Positions 26,936-37,200 of a stretch of DNA of 64,000 nt are shown here, one piece after another. The notes beneath the pieces are model-generated. The model had not been told where the DNA came from. It was given only the letters and a program-made list of their open reading frames with translations, and did no database searches. The DNA comes from Sediminibacterium sp. (GTDB lineage: Bacteria; Bacteroidota; Bacteroidia; Chitinophagales; Chitinophagaceae): the NCBI GenBank assembly GCA_017537025.1, contig JAFWCB010000005.1, forward strand, positions 712,104 through 776,103, read 5' to 3'. A program made the translations under genes and the position numbers. Each line of letters opens with the position of its first letter. Position 1 is the stretch's first letter.

Positions 26936-27673
26936 TTATTCGAGGTGGTATTCTTTTTTAAGATATTCCAAAAGCGCTTCTCCATTCTTTTTTATTTCCT
27001 TTTCTGCTGCAATAATTCCTTTACATGTTCCTCTTATATAAACCGCATTCACAGATAACTCTTTTAGTAAATCTAAGTTATTAGAATGCAGCGGAGAATT
27101 GTTAGCCCCCATTAAAACCTCATTATCTTGTCCTTCATTTTGTAAAAAAACATTGGGGTCAAAAATTTTAGCTGCAATTTTTTGATATTCGATTTGTTCA
27201 GACTGCCTGATGGTTTCCAACATCAACAGCGCTTGAAATTTCAGATAATAGCCCATTATCTTATTTGAGGTCTCTAGCTTTTTTATTAGTCTGAAATTTC
27301 CTGAGTTTTTAAGCTGCTCTATTGTTCTGGTGTTATAAGCTAACGTAGTAAGTCGAGGCGCAATTCTTGCCAAATAATAAAGCTTTTTTGTGCTATCTTT
27401 TAAATTTGGTTCTTTGTACACTAACTGAATAAGGCTGTCGAGTATTTCTACTTTAGACTTTGTAAATGCAATATGTGCTGCAATAACTTCTTGATCAGCT
27501 TTTATATCTGCATATAATGATTCAATATATTCTTTCGCTCTATCTCTCTCAATTTTATGTTCTAATTGATACTCAGCCAAAAACCCACAGAACACCGCTA
27601 AGAATAACATAAAAAATTCCCAGAAATATTCTTTCCATTTCTTGGGATGGTGGGTGTGGTGGTGTACTTCCAT
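26936..27673 (-). CDS. DUF6090-type membrane-anchored protein, copy A
   Basis: The 245-residue protein starts MEVHHHTHHPKKW, followed by one hydrophobic segment (about 18-32) and a long mainly helical charged region. The first 34 residues are identical to those of the gene just upstream (27739-28491), but the remainder has diverged widely. This His-rich start plus single membrane helix is common in Bacteroidota proteins of unknown function. Most of the protein probably faces the periplasm. It is the last gene of the set that begins with the DUF5686 gene. Confidence 0.75.
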   Translation of the reverse strand: MEVHHHTHHPKKWKEYFWEFFMLFLAVFCGFLAEYQLEHKIERDRAKEYIESLYADIKADQEVIAAHIAFTKSKVEILDSLIQLVYKEPNLKDSTKKLYYLARIAPRLTTLAYNTRTIEQLKNSGNFRLIKKLETSNKIMGYYLKFQALLMLETIRQSEQIEYQKIAAKIFDPNVFLQNEGQDNEVLMGANNSPLHSNNLDLLKELSVNAVYIRGTCKGIIAAEKEIKKNGEALLEYLKKEYHLE

Positions 27674-27674
27674 G
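27572..27674. repeat. 103-bp perfect direct repeat, copy 1
   Basis: These 103 bases are identical to 28390-28492, offset 818 bp. They encode the start of the DUF6090 protein (about 34 residues) and identity includes every synonymous position; it ends one base beyond the start codon. Confidence 0.95.
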
Positions 27675-27738
27675 TCTTATAAGGTTGAAGGTGTAAGCAT
27701 TAGGTTGGACTCTTGACTTTTTTCTACTTTGTTCATAG

Positions 27739-28491
27739 TTATTCCAAATGATACTCTTTTTTGATGAGGGCGATTAACCGTTCAGCAGACTTTTCTATTT
27801 CTTCATACGTTCTTTTGTCTTGTGATGTAGTATTTGCTTGATCGGACAAAAAGTTGAGGTAAGGGCTCAATAATTCTCTGTTGATACGAATGTTTTCAAT
27901 AGTTACACTATCTGGCGCTGGGCGGTATGGGCTGAAATAGGGACGGCGACGGTAAATCGAAACAGCGTCTTCTGCTTGAATAATATGCTGTACAAACTCT
28001 TTTCCTCTATCCTGTGTTTTGAAATAAAGTTCCTTGAAAAAGTCAGCACGATCCCATAATAAATCCAGCGCTGCAATAGAATCTCTTACATTTTTCTTCC
28101 TTATCAACCGGAGGCCTCCCGCATTCTTTAATTGCGTCATAGTAGTATTATTTCTGCGGTAGTGTCTGTCCCATAAGGATCTGCCCATTAAACGAAAAAT
28201 ATTTCTTGGAATAGCTTTTGCTCCCGGATTGGTTTCAAAAAAGAGTAATAGAGAATCAATAGCAATTATTCGCTGATCTTTTCTTGGAAACCCTTCTTTT
28301 AAAAGAGCCGTATCGCTTTCAAGATCATCTACCAGCGACAACATATACTGCTTCTCCCTTTGATGCTCCACATAGTGCTCCACTTGTATCTCAGCCAAAA
28401 ACCCACAGAACACCGCTAAGAATAACATAAAAAATTCCCAGAAATATTCTTTCCATTTCTTGGGATGGTGGGTGTGGTGGTGTACTTCCAT
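27739..28491 (-). CDS. DUF6090-type membrane-anchored protein, copy B
   Basis: The 250-residue protein has the same 34-residue N-terminus as copy A (His-rich tail, membrane helix through VFCGFLAE). The charged helical body that follows includes VEHQREKQYMLSLVDDLESD and ends EKSAERLIALIKKEYHLE. Copy A ends in the same KKEYHLE, so both ends are conserved while the middle differs. Function is unknown. It lies 35 bp downstream of the DUF5686 gene and 65 bp ahead of copy A. Confidence 0.75.
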   Translation of the reverse strand: MEVHHHTHHPKKWKEYFWEFFMLFLAVFCGFLAEIQVEHYVEHQREKQYMLSLVDDLESDTALLKEGFPRKDQRIIAIDSLLLFFETNPGAKAIPRNIFRLMGRSLWDRHYRRNNTTMTQLKNAGGLRLIRKKNVRDSIAALDLLWDRADFFKELYFKTQDRGKEFVQHIIQAEDAVSIYRRRPYFSPYRPAPDSVTIENIRINRELLSPYLNFLSDQANTTSQDKRTYEEIEKSAERLIALIKKEYHLE

Positions 28492-28492
28492 G
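28390..28492. repeat. 103-bp perfect direct repeat, copy 2
   Basis: Identical partner of 27572-27674, covering the 5' end of DUF6090 copy B. The first mismatches flank the repeat on both sides (28389 and 28493). Confidence 0.95.
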
Positions 28493-28526
28493 GTTTGATA
28501 TTATACGTATAGGGCTGTAAACAAAT

Positions 28527-31109
28527 CTATTGTAAACTAAACTTAAATCCAATACTAATATTGCTATTATCGTTAAATGTTGGCAGGCTATTTGGCCCAT
28601 ACCTATAAAAATAACCTAACCCGATCCCCCAATACAGTGTTTTGAAATAAATAAACCTTACAATATTATCTACAATAATACCCGATTCAAAAAGCCCTTT
28701 ATCAAACGGTTTGAAGTTGGTGTTGATATGTCGTTGCCTATTGTAAGCACTACCAAAAGCAAGTGAATTGGTTATAGTAATTTCAGGTTTACTGTACTTA
28801 CTATTTGTTTTAAAAAACAGGCTCCCGAATTCTTGCCGATGATGTAGCGTAATCATTTCGTTTGCAGCAAATTCATATAAGCCTACCGTTTGGAAAGTAT
28901 TAGGTATAACAATATTACCTCTACGATTTTCCAAATCTCTACTAGCTGATACATTAAACATGTACGCATAAGGAACATCTCCAAATACTTTACCAGCATT
29001 TAACTGCAGTTGGGTTATACCAAATTTTCGCGTTGTAAAAGATTGATTCCATTGCAAGGCAATTTTCTGATATTGCAATTCACTACTCATGATATTGGGC
29101 ACTCCGGCACTAGCTTGAAATAATATTTCGGTAGTTGGCTGCTTTGCTAAGATCTTTGCCCTACCCATTTTCAAATAACTTTCTCCAATCGAATATTTTA
29201 ACCCAAATCCAACCTCTGTATTTATAAACCGGTGTTGATGTATATAATCCCCTTTTATATCAAAGGCATAATCGTTATAGGATGGGCTTCTATTTTCATT
29301 TTGCATCCAAATATTCAACCTTATATTAAATAATGGTTTGGTATAAAACCCTAGTTTTATTTGCTTGACACTGTCCATCTTATTTGCCAAAAAATTACGG
29401 AAACTATTTAGTTGCAATGCTTTTGATTCCTGTACAAAAAAGGGGACATTACCCGGCTCTTCTATTGTTTGCTTATAACTTAATTCAAAATAACTTGTTC
29501 TTTTTATATTAAAATACCCGCGAAAATTGGCTCCATATTTCCAGGCCTTATCGCTTGTTCCGTATCCCAAAAATCCTCCCAACGATATCCTTTTATTAAA
29601 GTATTCATTGGTTTGTAGCCCAAAACCTAACCTGAGTTTTTCAAACCGGTTAACCCCGGCTAATATGGTTCTAAAGGGAATATCAACTTTACCCCAGGGT
29701 ATCGCCTCCAATGCAAGTGCTTCGGTAATGGCCGGTATTTTATTAAATGCATTTTTCGCCTTTTGAGGCATTAAACTGTAGGCTTTATACGTATTTGTCA
29801 ATTTATTATCTAGCGTATCGGCTCTCCATTTTTCCCAAACACTATCTTTTTTCTGATTAGCATCAGTATCGAAATCTACGCTTATATCGTCGAAAATATT
29901 TTTAGGTAAGGGCTTGTTAATCGCTACATTGGAAATATAGGTTTTGGCATCCCAATATAAATGCGTAGAATCCGTTTTACTATCTATTTGATTAATGATC
30001 GTATTTAATTGCTTAGGAAACCATCCTTCTTCTTGTTTTTGATATAATTGTTGAATTTTAAAACTGAAAAGGGCAAATTTATCATTGGCTGGTTCTGCAA
30101 TTACACTGGAAATAGCCCAATTATTACTACTAATATGCAGCGTACCTTTTAAGCCAAGGAAATTCTTATTGTTCTTGGGTTTATACGTGATAATAAAAAC
30201 CGTGTCGCCTTCTATCAGTTGCTTTTCTATTAACCGAAATTTATAATCATTTTTACAACCATTTGTAAGCGGACTTTGATACTCTTTGTTAAGCATTTTT
30301 ATAAAATTGCTATAAAAGCCAAAAGGTTGAAAGTTGCTTCCCGCAAAAGCAAAATTAGGCTTATCGAATCCTGATATTTTATTGGCCTCTATAATTTCCT
30401 TCGTTCGGTTGGGCGATTGATAATATCGCTTTGTATAATTTTCAGAAGCAAACAGATAATTCTGTCTTATTAAACTATCCATCTTATCCAGGCTTTCGTT
30501 CTCGGCCTTTCTTTTTGCTTGCTTTACAGTATCCTTTTTTTCTGCCTCTATTTTTTTCTTTATTCTTTCTACTTCAGCTTTCGAAAGCTTTCTCTTTTTC
30601 GCATTTTTTTCGCTAATGGAATCAAGCCTGTCGTTTTTGTCCCAAAACTCTTTGGTGGCCGCAAGTACTGCTTTTGTATAGCTGTTATAACTATATGTTT
30701 TATAGTTCTCCTGATTATTAATATCCTTATACCGCAGCACACTATCAATAATTCTGTGGGCTGGGTTTTCTTTGTTAGCAACAACTACCTCTATTAAGGT
30801 GTTTGCCTCGTGTTGTAAATAAATAGTGTATTCCCGTTGGGGCGGTTCTATATTTATAATAGCTGTTTTATAGCCAATATATTTGATCTGAAGTTTTTTA
30901 TTTTTATCTGTTGCGGCAGTCAATGAAAATTTACCATCAATATCAGTAACTGCTCCTTTTTCTTGATTCAGTATTTTAACACTTGCAAATGCCAGTGGTT
31001 GTTTGGTGTTTATATCGATTACGGTTCCTTTAATTATGTTCTGGGCGCGTACATTATACGCGGCCATAAAAATTAATAAGCAACTAAGAAGTGTATAGTT
31101 TTTTTGCAT
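28527..31109 (-). CDS. DUF5686 outer-membrane protein with carboxypeptidase-regulatory-like domain
   Basis: From the ATG at 31109 the protein has about 860 residues: a signal peptide (about 1-22, ending VRAQ), a CarboxypepD_reg-like domain (about 23-110, with IKGTVIDINTKQPLAFASV and DIDGKFSL), a Lys/Glu-rich helical stretch (about 165-215), and a DUF5686 body predicted to form an outer-membrane barrel, ending FKFSLQ. A GTG three codons upstream is possible but less likely. The family is common in Bacteroidota and related in layout to TonB-dependent receptors, without a plug. Function is unknown. It heads a likely operon with the two DUF6090 genes. Confidence 0.85.
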   Translation of the reverse strand: MQKNYTLLSCLLIFMAAYNVRAQNIIKGTVIDINTKQPLAFASVKILNQEKGAVTDIDGKFSLTAATDKNKKLQIKYIGYKTAIINIEPPQREYTIYLQHEANTLIEVVVANKENPAHRIIDSVLRYKDINNQENYKTYSYNSYTKAVLAATKEFWDKNDRLDSISEKNAKKRKLSKAEVERIKKKIEAEKKDTVKQAKRKAENESLDKMDSLIRQNYLFASENYTKRYYQSPNRTKEIIEANKISGFDKPNFAFAGSNFQPFGFYSNFIKMLNKEYQSPLTNGCKNDYKFRLIEKQLIEGDTVFIITYKPKNNKNFLGLKGTLHISSNNWAISSVIAEPANDKFALFSFKIQQLYQKQEEGWFPKQLNTIINQIDSKTDSTHLYWDAKTYISNVAINKPLPKNIFDDISVDFDTDANQKKDSVWEKWRADTLDNKLTNTYKAYSLMPQKAKNAFNKIPAITEALALEAIPWGKVDIPFRTILAGVNRFEKLRLGFGLQTNEYFNKRISLGGFLGYGTSDKAWKYGANFRGYFNIKRTSYFELSYKQTIEEPGNVPFFVQESKALQLNSFRNFLANKMDSVKQIKLGFYTKPLFNIRLNIWMQNENRSPSYNDYAFDIKGDYIHQHRFINTEVGFGLKYSIGESYLKMGRAKILAKQPTTEILFQASAGVPNIMSSELQYQKIALQWNQSFTTRKFGITQLQLNAGKVFGDVPYAYMFNVSASRDLENRRGNIVIPNTFQTVGLYEFAANEMITLHHRQEFGSLFFKTNSKYSKPEITITNSLAFGSAYNRQRHINTNFKPFDKGLFESGIIVDNIVRFIYFKTLYWGIGLGYFYRYGPNSLPTFNDNSNISIGFKFSLQ

Positions 31110-31191
31110 TATAAGCACTAGGCCTTATAGTACAAAATAGTGGATCTGCTTGAAATGATATTGTTAAAATTGATCATAAGTTATTATCAAC

Positions 31192-32652
31192 TTAATGCCT
31201 TCCGATCTTCTTTAAAATTCCGCCCGATGCCTCACGAATAGTGCTCGCATAAATAAAGGCTTTGGGGTCTACCTCACTTATGAGGTTTTTTAGTTTGCGT
31301 AATTCTAAACGGGTAATAACCGTAAAAATAATATCGCATTCTGTACTCACATCAAATTTGCCAGGTAAAAATCCGCGCTCGCCTTTATATACGGTAATCC
31401 CTCTTCCTAATTTATTTACCAGTTGATATTTGATAGCATCGCTCTTAGCAGATATAATAGTTACACCGGTATAAGCTTGCACCCCTTCCACCACATAGTC
31501 TATACAGCGAGTGGCTGTAAAATAAGTGAGAATGGAATATAGCGCCGATTCAATTTTAAAATTAAAAGCAGCAATAATAAAAATGAGTGTGTTAAATGCT
31601 AAAATGATTTCAGTAATGGTAAAAGAAGTTCGTTTTAGGGTATACAATGCAAATACTTCTATGCCATCTAATGCAGCACCAGCGCGCATTACAAGCCCGA
31701 TTCCTGTTCCCAAAAAAGCACCGCCAAAAATGGATATTAATAATTTATCGTGAGTTAAACTTAATTCGGGCAGCCACTCTAAACAAATACCTAACAGTAT
31801 TACACTAAGCATCATACGAACCGCAAACCGCTTCCCAACAGAAAAAAATGAAATCACCACCAATGGCAAGTTAAAAAGTATAATATTTAATGCCAGGTTC
31901 CAATGATAGAGCTCATGCACTAATAGCGACATCCCCGTTACGCCTCCGTCGAAAAAATGATTGGGTACCAAAAATCCTTTCAAAGCTATACCCGCCATAA
32001 CCACTCCTAAGAGAACCTGTGCGGCATCTTGTACTATTACCCAATTCGAATCTTTGTGTTTTTCTTCAGCACTTGGGAGAAGGGTTTGCTCAAGCTTTTT
32101 CAGATTCTGTTGTTTAACGGTATCTAGCTCTGCCTTGGCGGTTTCTGTAAAATATTGATGTGATGTTAGAAAACCTATTTGTTGAATCAACCATTCTGTT
32201 TTGCTTTTATACAATCCGATTTTTTTATTCTCACTAAACAGCTTATCGGCATTAGCGGTATAATCAGGTCCACCTAAATAATATAGATCCGCATCACACA
32301 AAATTTTAGCCAGATGATTTTTGGGTGACTGTGGTAATTTTGTTGCCATAATCATGGCGGCAATTTTTTCGATCTGTTCCTCTGTATAGCCAAAAGCGGG
32401 TAAATGCTTTTTTGCCAGTGAAACAGATATCGATTCATGTTGCTGATAATCTTGCAAAAATCCGCTATCATGAAAAAGGGCAGCTGTTTTTAAAAGTAAA
32501 AGTTCGTTGCCATGTATTCCTTCTCTGGCAGCTATTAGTTCCGAAGCCTCTATTACGCTTTTAGTATGATCAATATTATGATAGCTTAAGTATGGCGGTA
32601 ATCCACTTTCCAGCTTATTTATCATGAATTGATACGCTTCTTGATACTGCAT
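31192..32652 (-). CDS. HD phosphohydrolase fused to YitT membrane domain and DUF2179
   Basis: The 486-residue protein has three parts. Residues 1-190 form an HD domain with a complete metal set: H29 in NIDH, H61-D62 in FHDSG, H72 and D120 in LCDAD. Residues 205-395 form a YitT-type membrane domain with five or six helices. Residues 396-480 are DUF2179, with the signature SAKSDAIKYQLVNKLGRG and FTVITRLELRKL. YitT-DUF2179 proteins are common; the fused HD enzyme is unusual. It follows the receiver-cyclase gene by 2 bp, so the HD domain may cut the cyclase product or another nucleotide at the membrane. Transport activity is unproven for this family. Confidence 0.85.
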   Translation of the reverse strand: MQYQEAYQFMINKLESGLPPYLSYHNIDHTKSVIEASELIAAREGIHGNELLLLKTAALFHDSGFLQDYQQHESISVSLAKKHLPAFGYTEEQIEKIAAMIMATKLPQSPKNHLAKILCDADLYYLGGPDYTANADKLFSENKKIGLYKSKTEWLIQQIGFLTSHQYFTETAKAELDTVKQQNLKKLEQTLLPSAEEKHKDSNWVIVQDAAQVLLGVVMAGIALKGFLVPNHFFDGGVTGMSLLVHELYHWNLALNIILFNLPLVVISFFSVGKRFAVRMMLSVILLGICLEWLPELSLTHDKLLISIFGGAFLGTGIGLVMRAGAALDGIEVFALYTLKRTSFTITEIILAFNTLIFIIAAFNFKIESALYSILTYFTATRCIDYVVEGVQAYTGVTIISAKSDAIKYQLVNKLGRGITVYKGERGFLPGKFDVSTECDIIFTVITRLELRKLKNLISEVDPKAFIYASTIREASGGILKKIGRH

Positions 32653-32654
32653 AA

Positions 32655-33686
32655 TTATTGTATTACTTCATAAAGCTTAACTGCTGCTTCTTTATTTTTC
32701 AGGCTAAAGGAGCCCATTTCTGCACACTCAAAGGCCAGTTTTACTTTCTCGTAATCGTCTGCGGCAATTGCAATTTGATTTTTGCCCGCTACCGATTGTA
32801 TGCGTTGTGCTGTGTTAACAGTATCGCCAATTACCGTAAAATCTAATCTTTTCAATGTTGCTGAACCAATATTGCCAGAAACCATTTCGCCACTACGTAT
32901 ACCAATAGATACTTGTGGAACAAAAGAGTGTTCAGCTGGTAGAGCAGCAATATTTTTACGGATTGCTAGAGAAGCGTCAATGGCTCTATCTAAATGATAA
33001 TTACCCTTAAATACGGCCATTACACAATCTCCAATAAACTTATCTATTACTCCGCCTTGGGCCAGTATCTCTTTTACCATCAAATCAAAATAAGTATTCA
33101 ACATTCTTACTACCGTATCGGGTTTTTCTTTTTCACTGATCGCCGTAAATCCACAGATGTCTATAAAAGCAACGGCAGCTTCAATATTTTCATTAGCCAT
33201 CAATGATTCTTCATATTCTTTTGTACCCATAAAGTTGAGTACGTTTTCATCTACATACATTTTAAGAATATTATTCTCCTTAATGGCCTGTAGTGTTTGC
33301 TTTAATTGCAAAACATGTTTAATGGTTTTAGCTACTGTTATTTCTAGGTCTTCGAAATTTACGGGCTTGGTTACAAAATCAAAGGCCCCCCTATTCATGG
33401 CAGTACGTATGTTATCCATATCGCCATAGGCAGATACCATTACCGTTTTAATCAATGGCGTATTTTCACAAATTTTGGATAATAACGTAAGGCCGTCCAT
33501 TTCCGGCATATTGATATCGCTCAATACTACTGAAACATCAGGATTGTCAACCATTTTTTCCAAGGCCTCCTTCCCGTTTGTGGCAAATACAAATTCGTAT
33601 TCGTTCTCTCTTATCTTTTGGCGAAATTTCTGTCGGATCAGGGTCTCCAAATCCGCCTCGTCATCTGCTACTAGGATCTTCGTCAT
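32655..33686 (-). CDS. Response regulator with class III adenylate cyclase output
   Basis: The 343-residue protein has a receiver (1-125; D57 in [12 protein letters not shown]107) and a class III cyclase domain (about 165-340). The catalytic set is complete: metal Asp D176 and D220, adenine-contact K216 (KFIGD) and T284, N291 and R295. The Lys/Thr pair matches the class IIIb pattern, so ATP is the expected substrate and cAMP the product. A helical linker (125-160) joins the domains. It overlaps the preceding receiver gene by 4 bp and precedes the HD-YitT gene by 2 bp, forming a three-gene operon. Confidence 0.92.
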   Translation of the reverse strand: MTKILVADDEADLETLIRQKFRQKIRENEYEFVFATNGKEALEKMVDNPDVSVVLSDINMPEMDGLTLLSKICENTPLIKTVMVSAYGDMDNIRTAMNRGAFDFVTKPVNFEDLEITVAKTIKHVLQLKQTLQAIKENNILKMYVDENVLNFMGTKEYEESLMANENIEAAVAFIDICGFTAISEKEKPDTVVRMLNTYFDLMVKEILAQGGVIDKFIGDCVMAVFKGNYHLDRAIDASLAIRKNIAALPAEHSFVPQVSIGIRSGEMVSGNIGSATLKRLDFTVIGDTVNTAQRIQSVAGKNQIAIAADDYEKVKLAFECAEMGSFSLKNKEAAVKLYEVIQ

Positions 33687-34060
33687 GCGACAATATGTTT
33701 TAGTTTTTCTTTCAAAGAAATAAAATCAACCGGCTTTGTTAAAAAATCATCCGCCCCCAGCTCTGTGGCCTGACGATGATTTTCAGCATCGCCATAAGCG
33801 GTGATCATCATCACCACAGGAGGTGGTGTAGCATATTCTTTTTTAATCTTAGCCAGTAGTTGTAACCCGCTCATCCCGGGCATATTAATATCGGAAAGAA
33901 TTAAAACGGCTTCTTGATGATGATCGGTCATATAGGCTAATGCCGCTTCTCCGGAAGAAGCAAAAGCAAAATCGAATTCCCCTTCTTTTATTTCCTTTCT
34001 GAATTTTTGTTGAAAGAGCGTTTGTACATCAAGCTCATCGTCTACAACCAATATTTTCAT
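33683..34060 (-). CDS. Single-domain response regulator (operon leader)
   Basis: The 125-residue receiver has D57 in [11 protein letters not shown], the Thr near 87 and K109 in FLTKP. It closely resembles the receiver half of the next gene (both with SDINMP and [10 protein letters not shown] or KFRQKIREN), so it probably arose by duplication. It is the first gene of the minus-strand operon and is divergent from the six-GAF kinase, with about 206 bp between. I see no clear promoter box in that gap. Confidence 0.9.
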   Translation of the reverse strand: MKILVVDDELDVQTLFQQKFRKEIKEGEFDFAFASSGEAALAYMTDHHQEAVLILSDINMPGMSGLQLLAKIKKEYATPPPVVMMITAYGDAENHRQATELGADDFLTKPVDFISLKEKLKHIVA

Positions 34061-34266
34061 TATTTTTCATTTATTATTGCGTTAAGATACTTAAAAACCT
34101 AGTCCGTTATATTGCTTTAGAATTAATATCGTTGATAGTATTCGTAAAAGGTACTAAAAAGACTGAAAATATAATTTTTTTTAATTATATTCAATGTTCG
34201 TGGGGTTAATTTATAGTAGTATTCCCTTTTTCATAGTCAGCTACCTTATTCTTAAACCAATTGTTT

Positions 34267-37200
34267 ATGGATTTTGAAACACAAAGGATTATTGAACTTG
34301 AAAAATTACTTGAGCAAAGAAATGCTGAATTAAAACAAAGAAACGAAGAGTTGGGAGTTATAAAAAGCGTTCAAGAAGGCCTTGCAAATGAATTAGATAT
34401 ACACGGGATCTATCATCTGGTAGGTGATAGGATTCAACAATTATTTAATGCTCAGGTAGTAATTATTGCAAGCTTTGATATTGAGAACAAAGTTGAATCT
34501 TTTAATTATTTCTTTGAAAATAATGAAAAAATTAATGCTGCATCTCGGCCTATCAATAAGCTCCGGCAGTTATTGATTGATAAAAAACACACTATCTATA
34601 TTCCCAGCGAGGAAATTGCTCTTAATGATTATGGGGTAACTGCTATTGGTGACACCAAAATGCCTAAGTCTTTTTTGTTTGTACCATTATTATCAGGGTC
34701 GGCCATAAAGGGTTATGTTAGTCTTCAAAATTTAGATAGTGATAATGCGTTTTCCAACTCGGATATTCTTTTATTAGAAACCCTTGCCAACAGTATGAGT
34801 GTGGCTTTAGAAAATGCCAGGCTATTTGATGAAACCAACCGGCTACTAAAAGAAACAGAGCAGCGCACAGCGGAACTTGCGGTAATTAATAGTGTACAGG
34901 AGGGGCTGGCAAAAGAACTGGATATCCAAGCAATTTATGATTTAGTGGCAGAGCGAATAATAAAGGTTTTTCAAGCGCCAAGTTTAGTGATAAGAACTTT
35001 TGACCTCAAAGATGAAACGGAGACTTGGCGATATTCAATGGAAGATGGCAAAAGGCAATTTGTTGAGCCCCGTCAAATTATGTGGGCAAATAAATATCTC
35101 ATTAAAACCAAGAAGTCCATACATATCAATGAAAATTATATAGAATCGGCAGTTCAATATGGCGCTGTTAAAGGTGTAGGATACGTTATTGGCAAAACAC
35201 CGAAATCAGCAGTATGGGTGCCTATGATAATTGGCGATGTAGTAAAGGGTTCTGTAAGTCTACAGGATGTAAATAATGAAAATGCTTTTAGTGAATCTGA
35301 TGTTAGACTACTAACGACTCTTGTTAATAGCATGAGTGTGGCTTTAGAAAATGCCAGGCTATTTGATGAAACCAATCGATTATTAAAAGAAACCGAACAG
35401 CGAACAGCAGAGCTTGCTGTGATTAACAGTGTACAAGAGGGGCTTGCAAAAGAATTGGATATGCAGGGCATATATGATTTGGTTGGCAATAGATTGTGTG
35501 AGCTTTTTCCTGATTCTCAAACTCTAGTTATTCGCACTTTCAATTATGAAACCCAGATGGAGCATTGGCATTATTCGATAGAAAAGGGGCAAAAACAAAA
35601 TGTACCACCTCGTCCATTAAATTGGAACAGTAAATTACTTATAAATACCAAGAAACCGCTAAACATTAAAAGAGATTACATTGAAACATCAAAAAAACAC
35701 GGAGGAACTGGGGTAACTTTTGGTAAGCCCCCGAAGTCTGCATTGTTTGTTCCCATGATTTCCAGTGATATTGTAAAGGGTTCTATCAGCTTGCAGAATA
35801 TTGATGAAGAAGACGCTTTTAGTGAGTCTGATCTTCGTTTACTAACTACCCTAACCAATAGCATGAGTGTTGCCCTAGAAAATGCTAGGCTATTTGATGA
35901 AACTAACCGATTATTAAAAGAAACCGAACAGCGAACAGCAGAGCTTGCCGTAATTAATAGTGTACAAGAGGGGCTTGCCAAGGAATTGGACATGCAAGGC
36001 ATATATGATTTAGTTGGCGACAGGGTACAACAATTATTTAATGCTGAAGTAGTTATTATTGCCGGTTTTGACTATGACAATAATTTGGAGTTTTTTCATT
36101 ACAGATTTGAAGAGGGAAAAAGGAATACAACAGATCCCAGACCCATTGGAAAACTTCGGCATCATTTAATTGAAACCAGAAAAAAAATAGTAATAAATAC
36201 AATAGAAGAAACCATTAGTTGGGTAGGTAAAAATACGATTGCCGGAACAGGTATTATGATGTCTGGCATATTTGTTCCGCTTATAATTGGAGATAACGTA
36301 ATCGGATATGTGAGTTTGCAAAATTTAGGAAAAGAGTATGCTTTTTCCGAAACTGATATCCGCTTACTGGAAACCCTATCCAACAGCATGAGCGTAGCGC
36401 TTGAAAATGCCAGGCTATTTGATGAAACCAACCGGCTACTAAAGGAAACGGAGCAACGCACAGCAGAACTTGCGGTAATTAATAGTGTACAAGAGGGTCT
36501 TGCCAAGGAATTGGACATGCAGGGTATTTATAATCTTGTTGGCGACCGTATTCAGAAATTGTTTCATACACATGCTGTTGTTATTGCAACTTTCGATTTA
36601 AAAAAGAAGATCGAGCGTTTTAATTATGTTTTTGAAAATGGAGAAAAGTATGAAATAGATTCCAGGCCAATTAATAAACTAAGGCAGTTGCTAATCAGGG
36701 ATAAACAAACCATTTATATAAGAACAGAAAAAGAGGCAGCAGAAAATTATGGTATTACTGCTTTAGGAGAAACAAAAATGCCCAAATCTCTTATGTTCGT
36801 ACCGTTGATTGCCAGCGATTCAATCAGGGGTTATGTAAGTATTCAAAATGTAGAAATAGATAACGCTTTTTCATTGTCTGATATTCGTTTGTTGGAAACA
36901 CTCACCAATAGCATGAGTGTAGCTTTGGAAAATGCCCGATTATTCGGAGAAACAACCAGATTGCTGGCAGAAGCAAAGCAAAGTGCAGTAGAACTAACCA
37001 CCGTTAACTCCATCAGCAAGGCGCTTGCGTCACAGTTAGATGCCGCTGATTTGATTAAAATGGTAGGAGATCAATTGAAGGATTTATTTAAAGCCAATAT
37101 TGTATACCTAGCCCTATACAACCCATCTACAAAAATCATCCATTTTGCGTATCAGTACGGAGAAGAAATGCCATCCAGAATTATTGGCGAAGGCCTGACA

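Noticed and set aside
26840-27058. Open frame of 72 codons across the inverted repeat, reading LSLSKGRQ and RLRQAQP
   Set aside because: Such peptides arise from translating the dispersed CTGAGCCTGTCGAAG palindrome; there is no start context or domain.
35154-36518. Three antisense frames of 108-118 codons with near-identical sequence
   Set aside because: They are mirror images of the repeated GAF linkers in the hybrid kinase and carry no family signature.
34801-37010. Regularly spaced repeats considered as a CRISPR-like array
   Set aside because: The period is over 500 bp and the repeats are in-frame coding sequence of a GAF-domain kinase.
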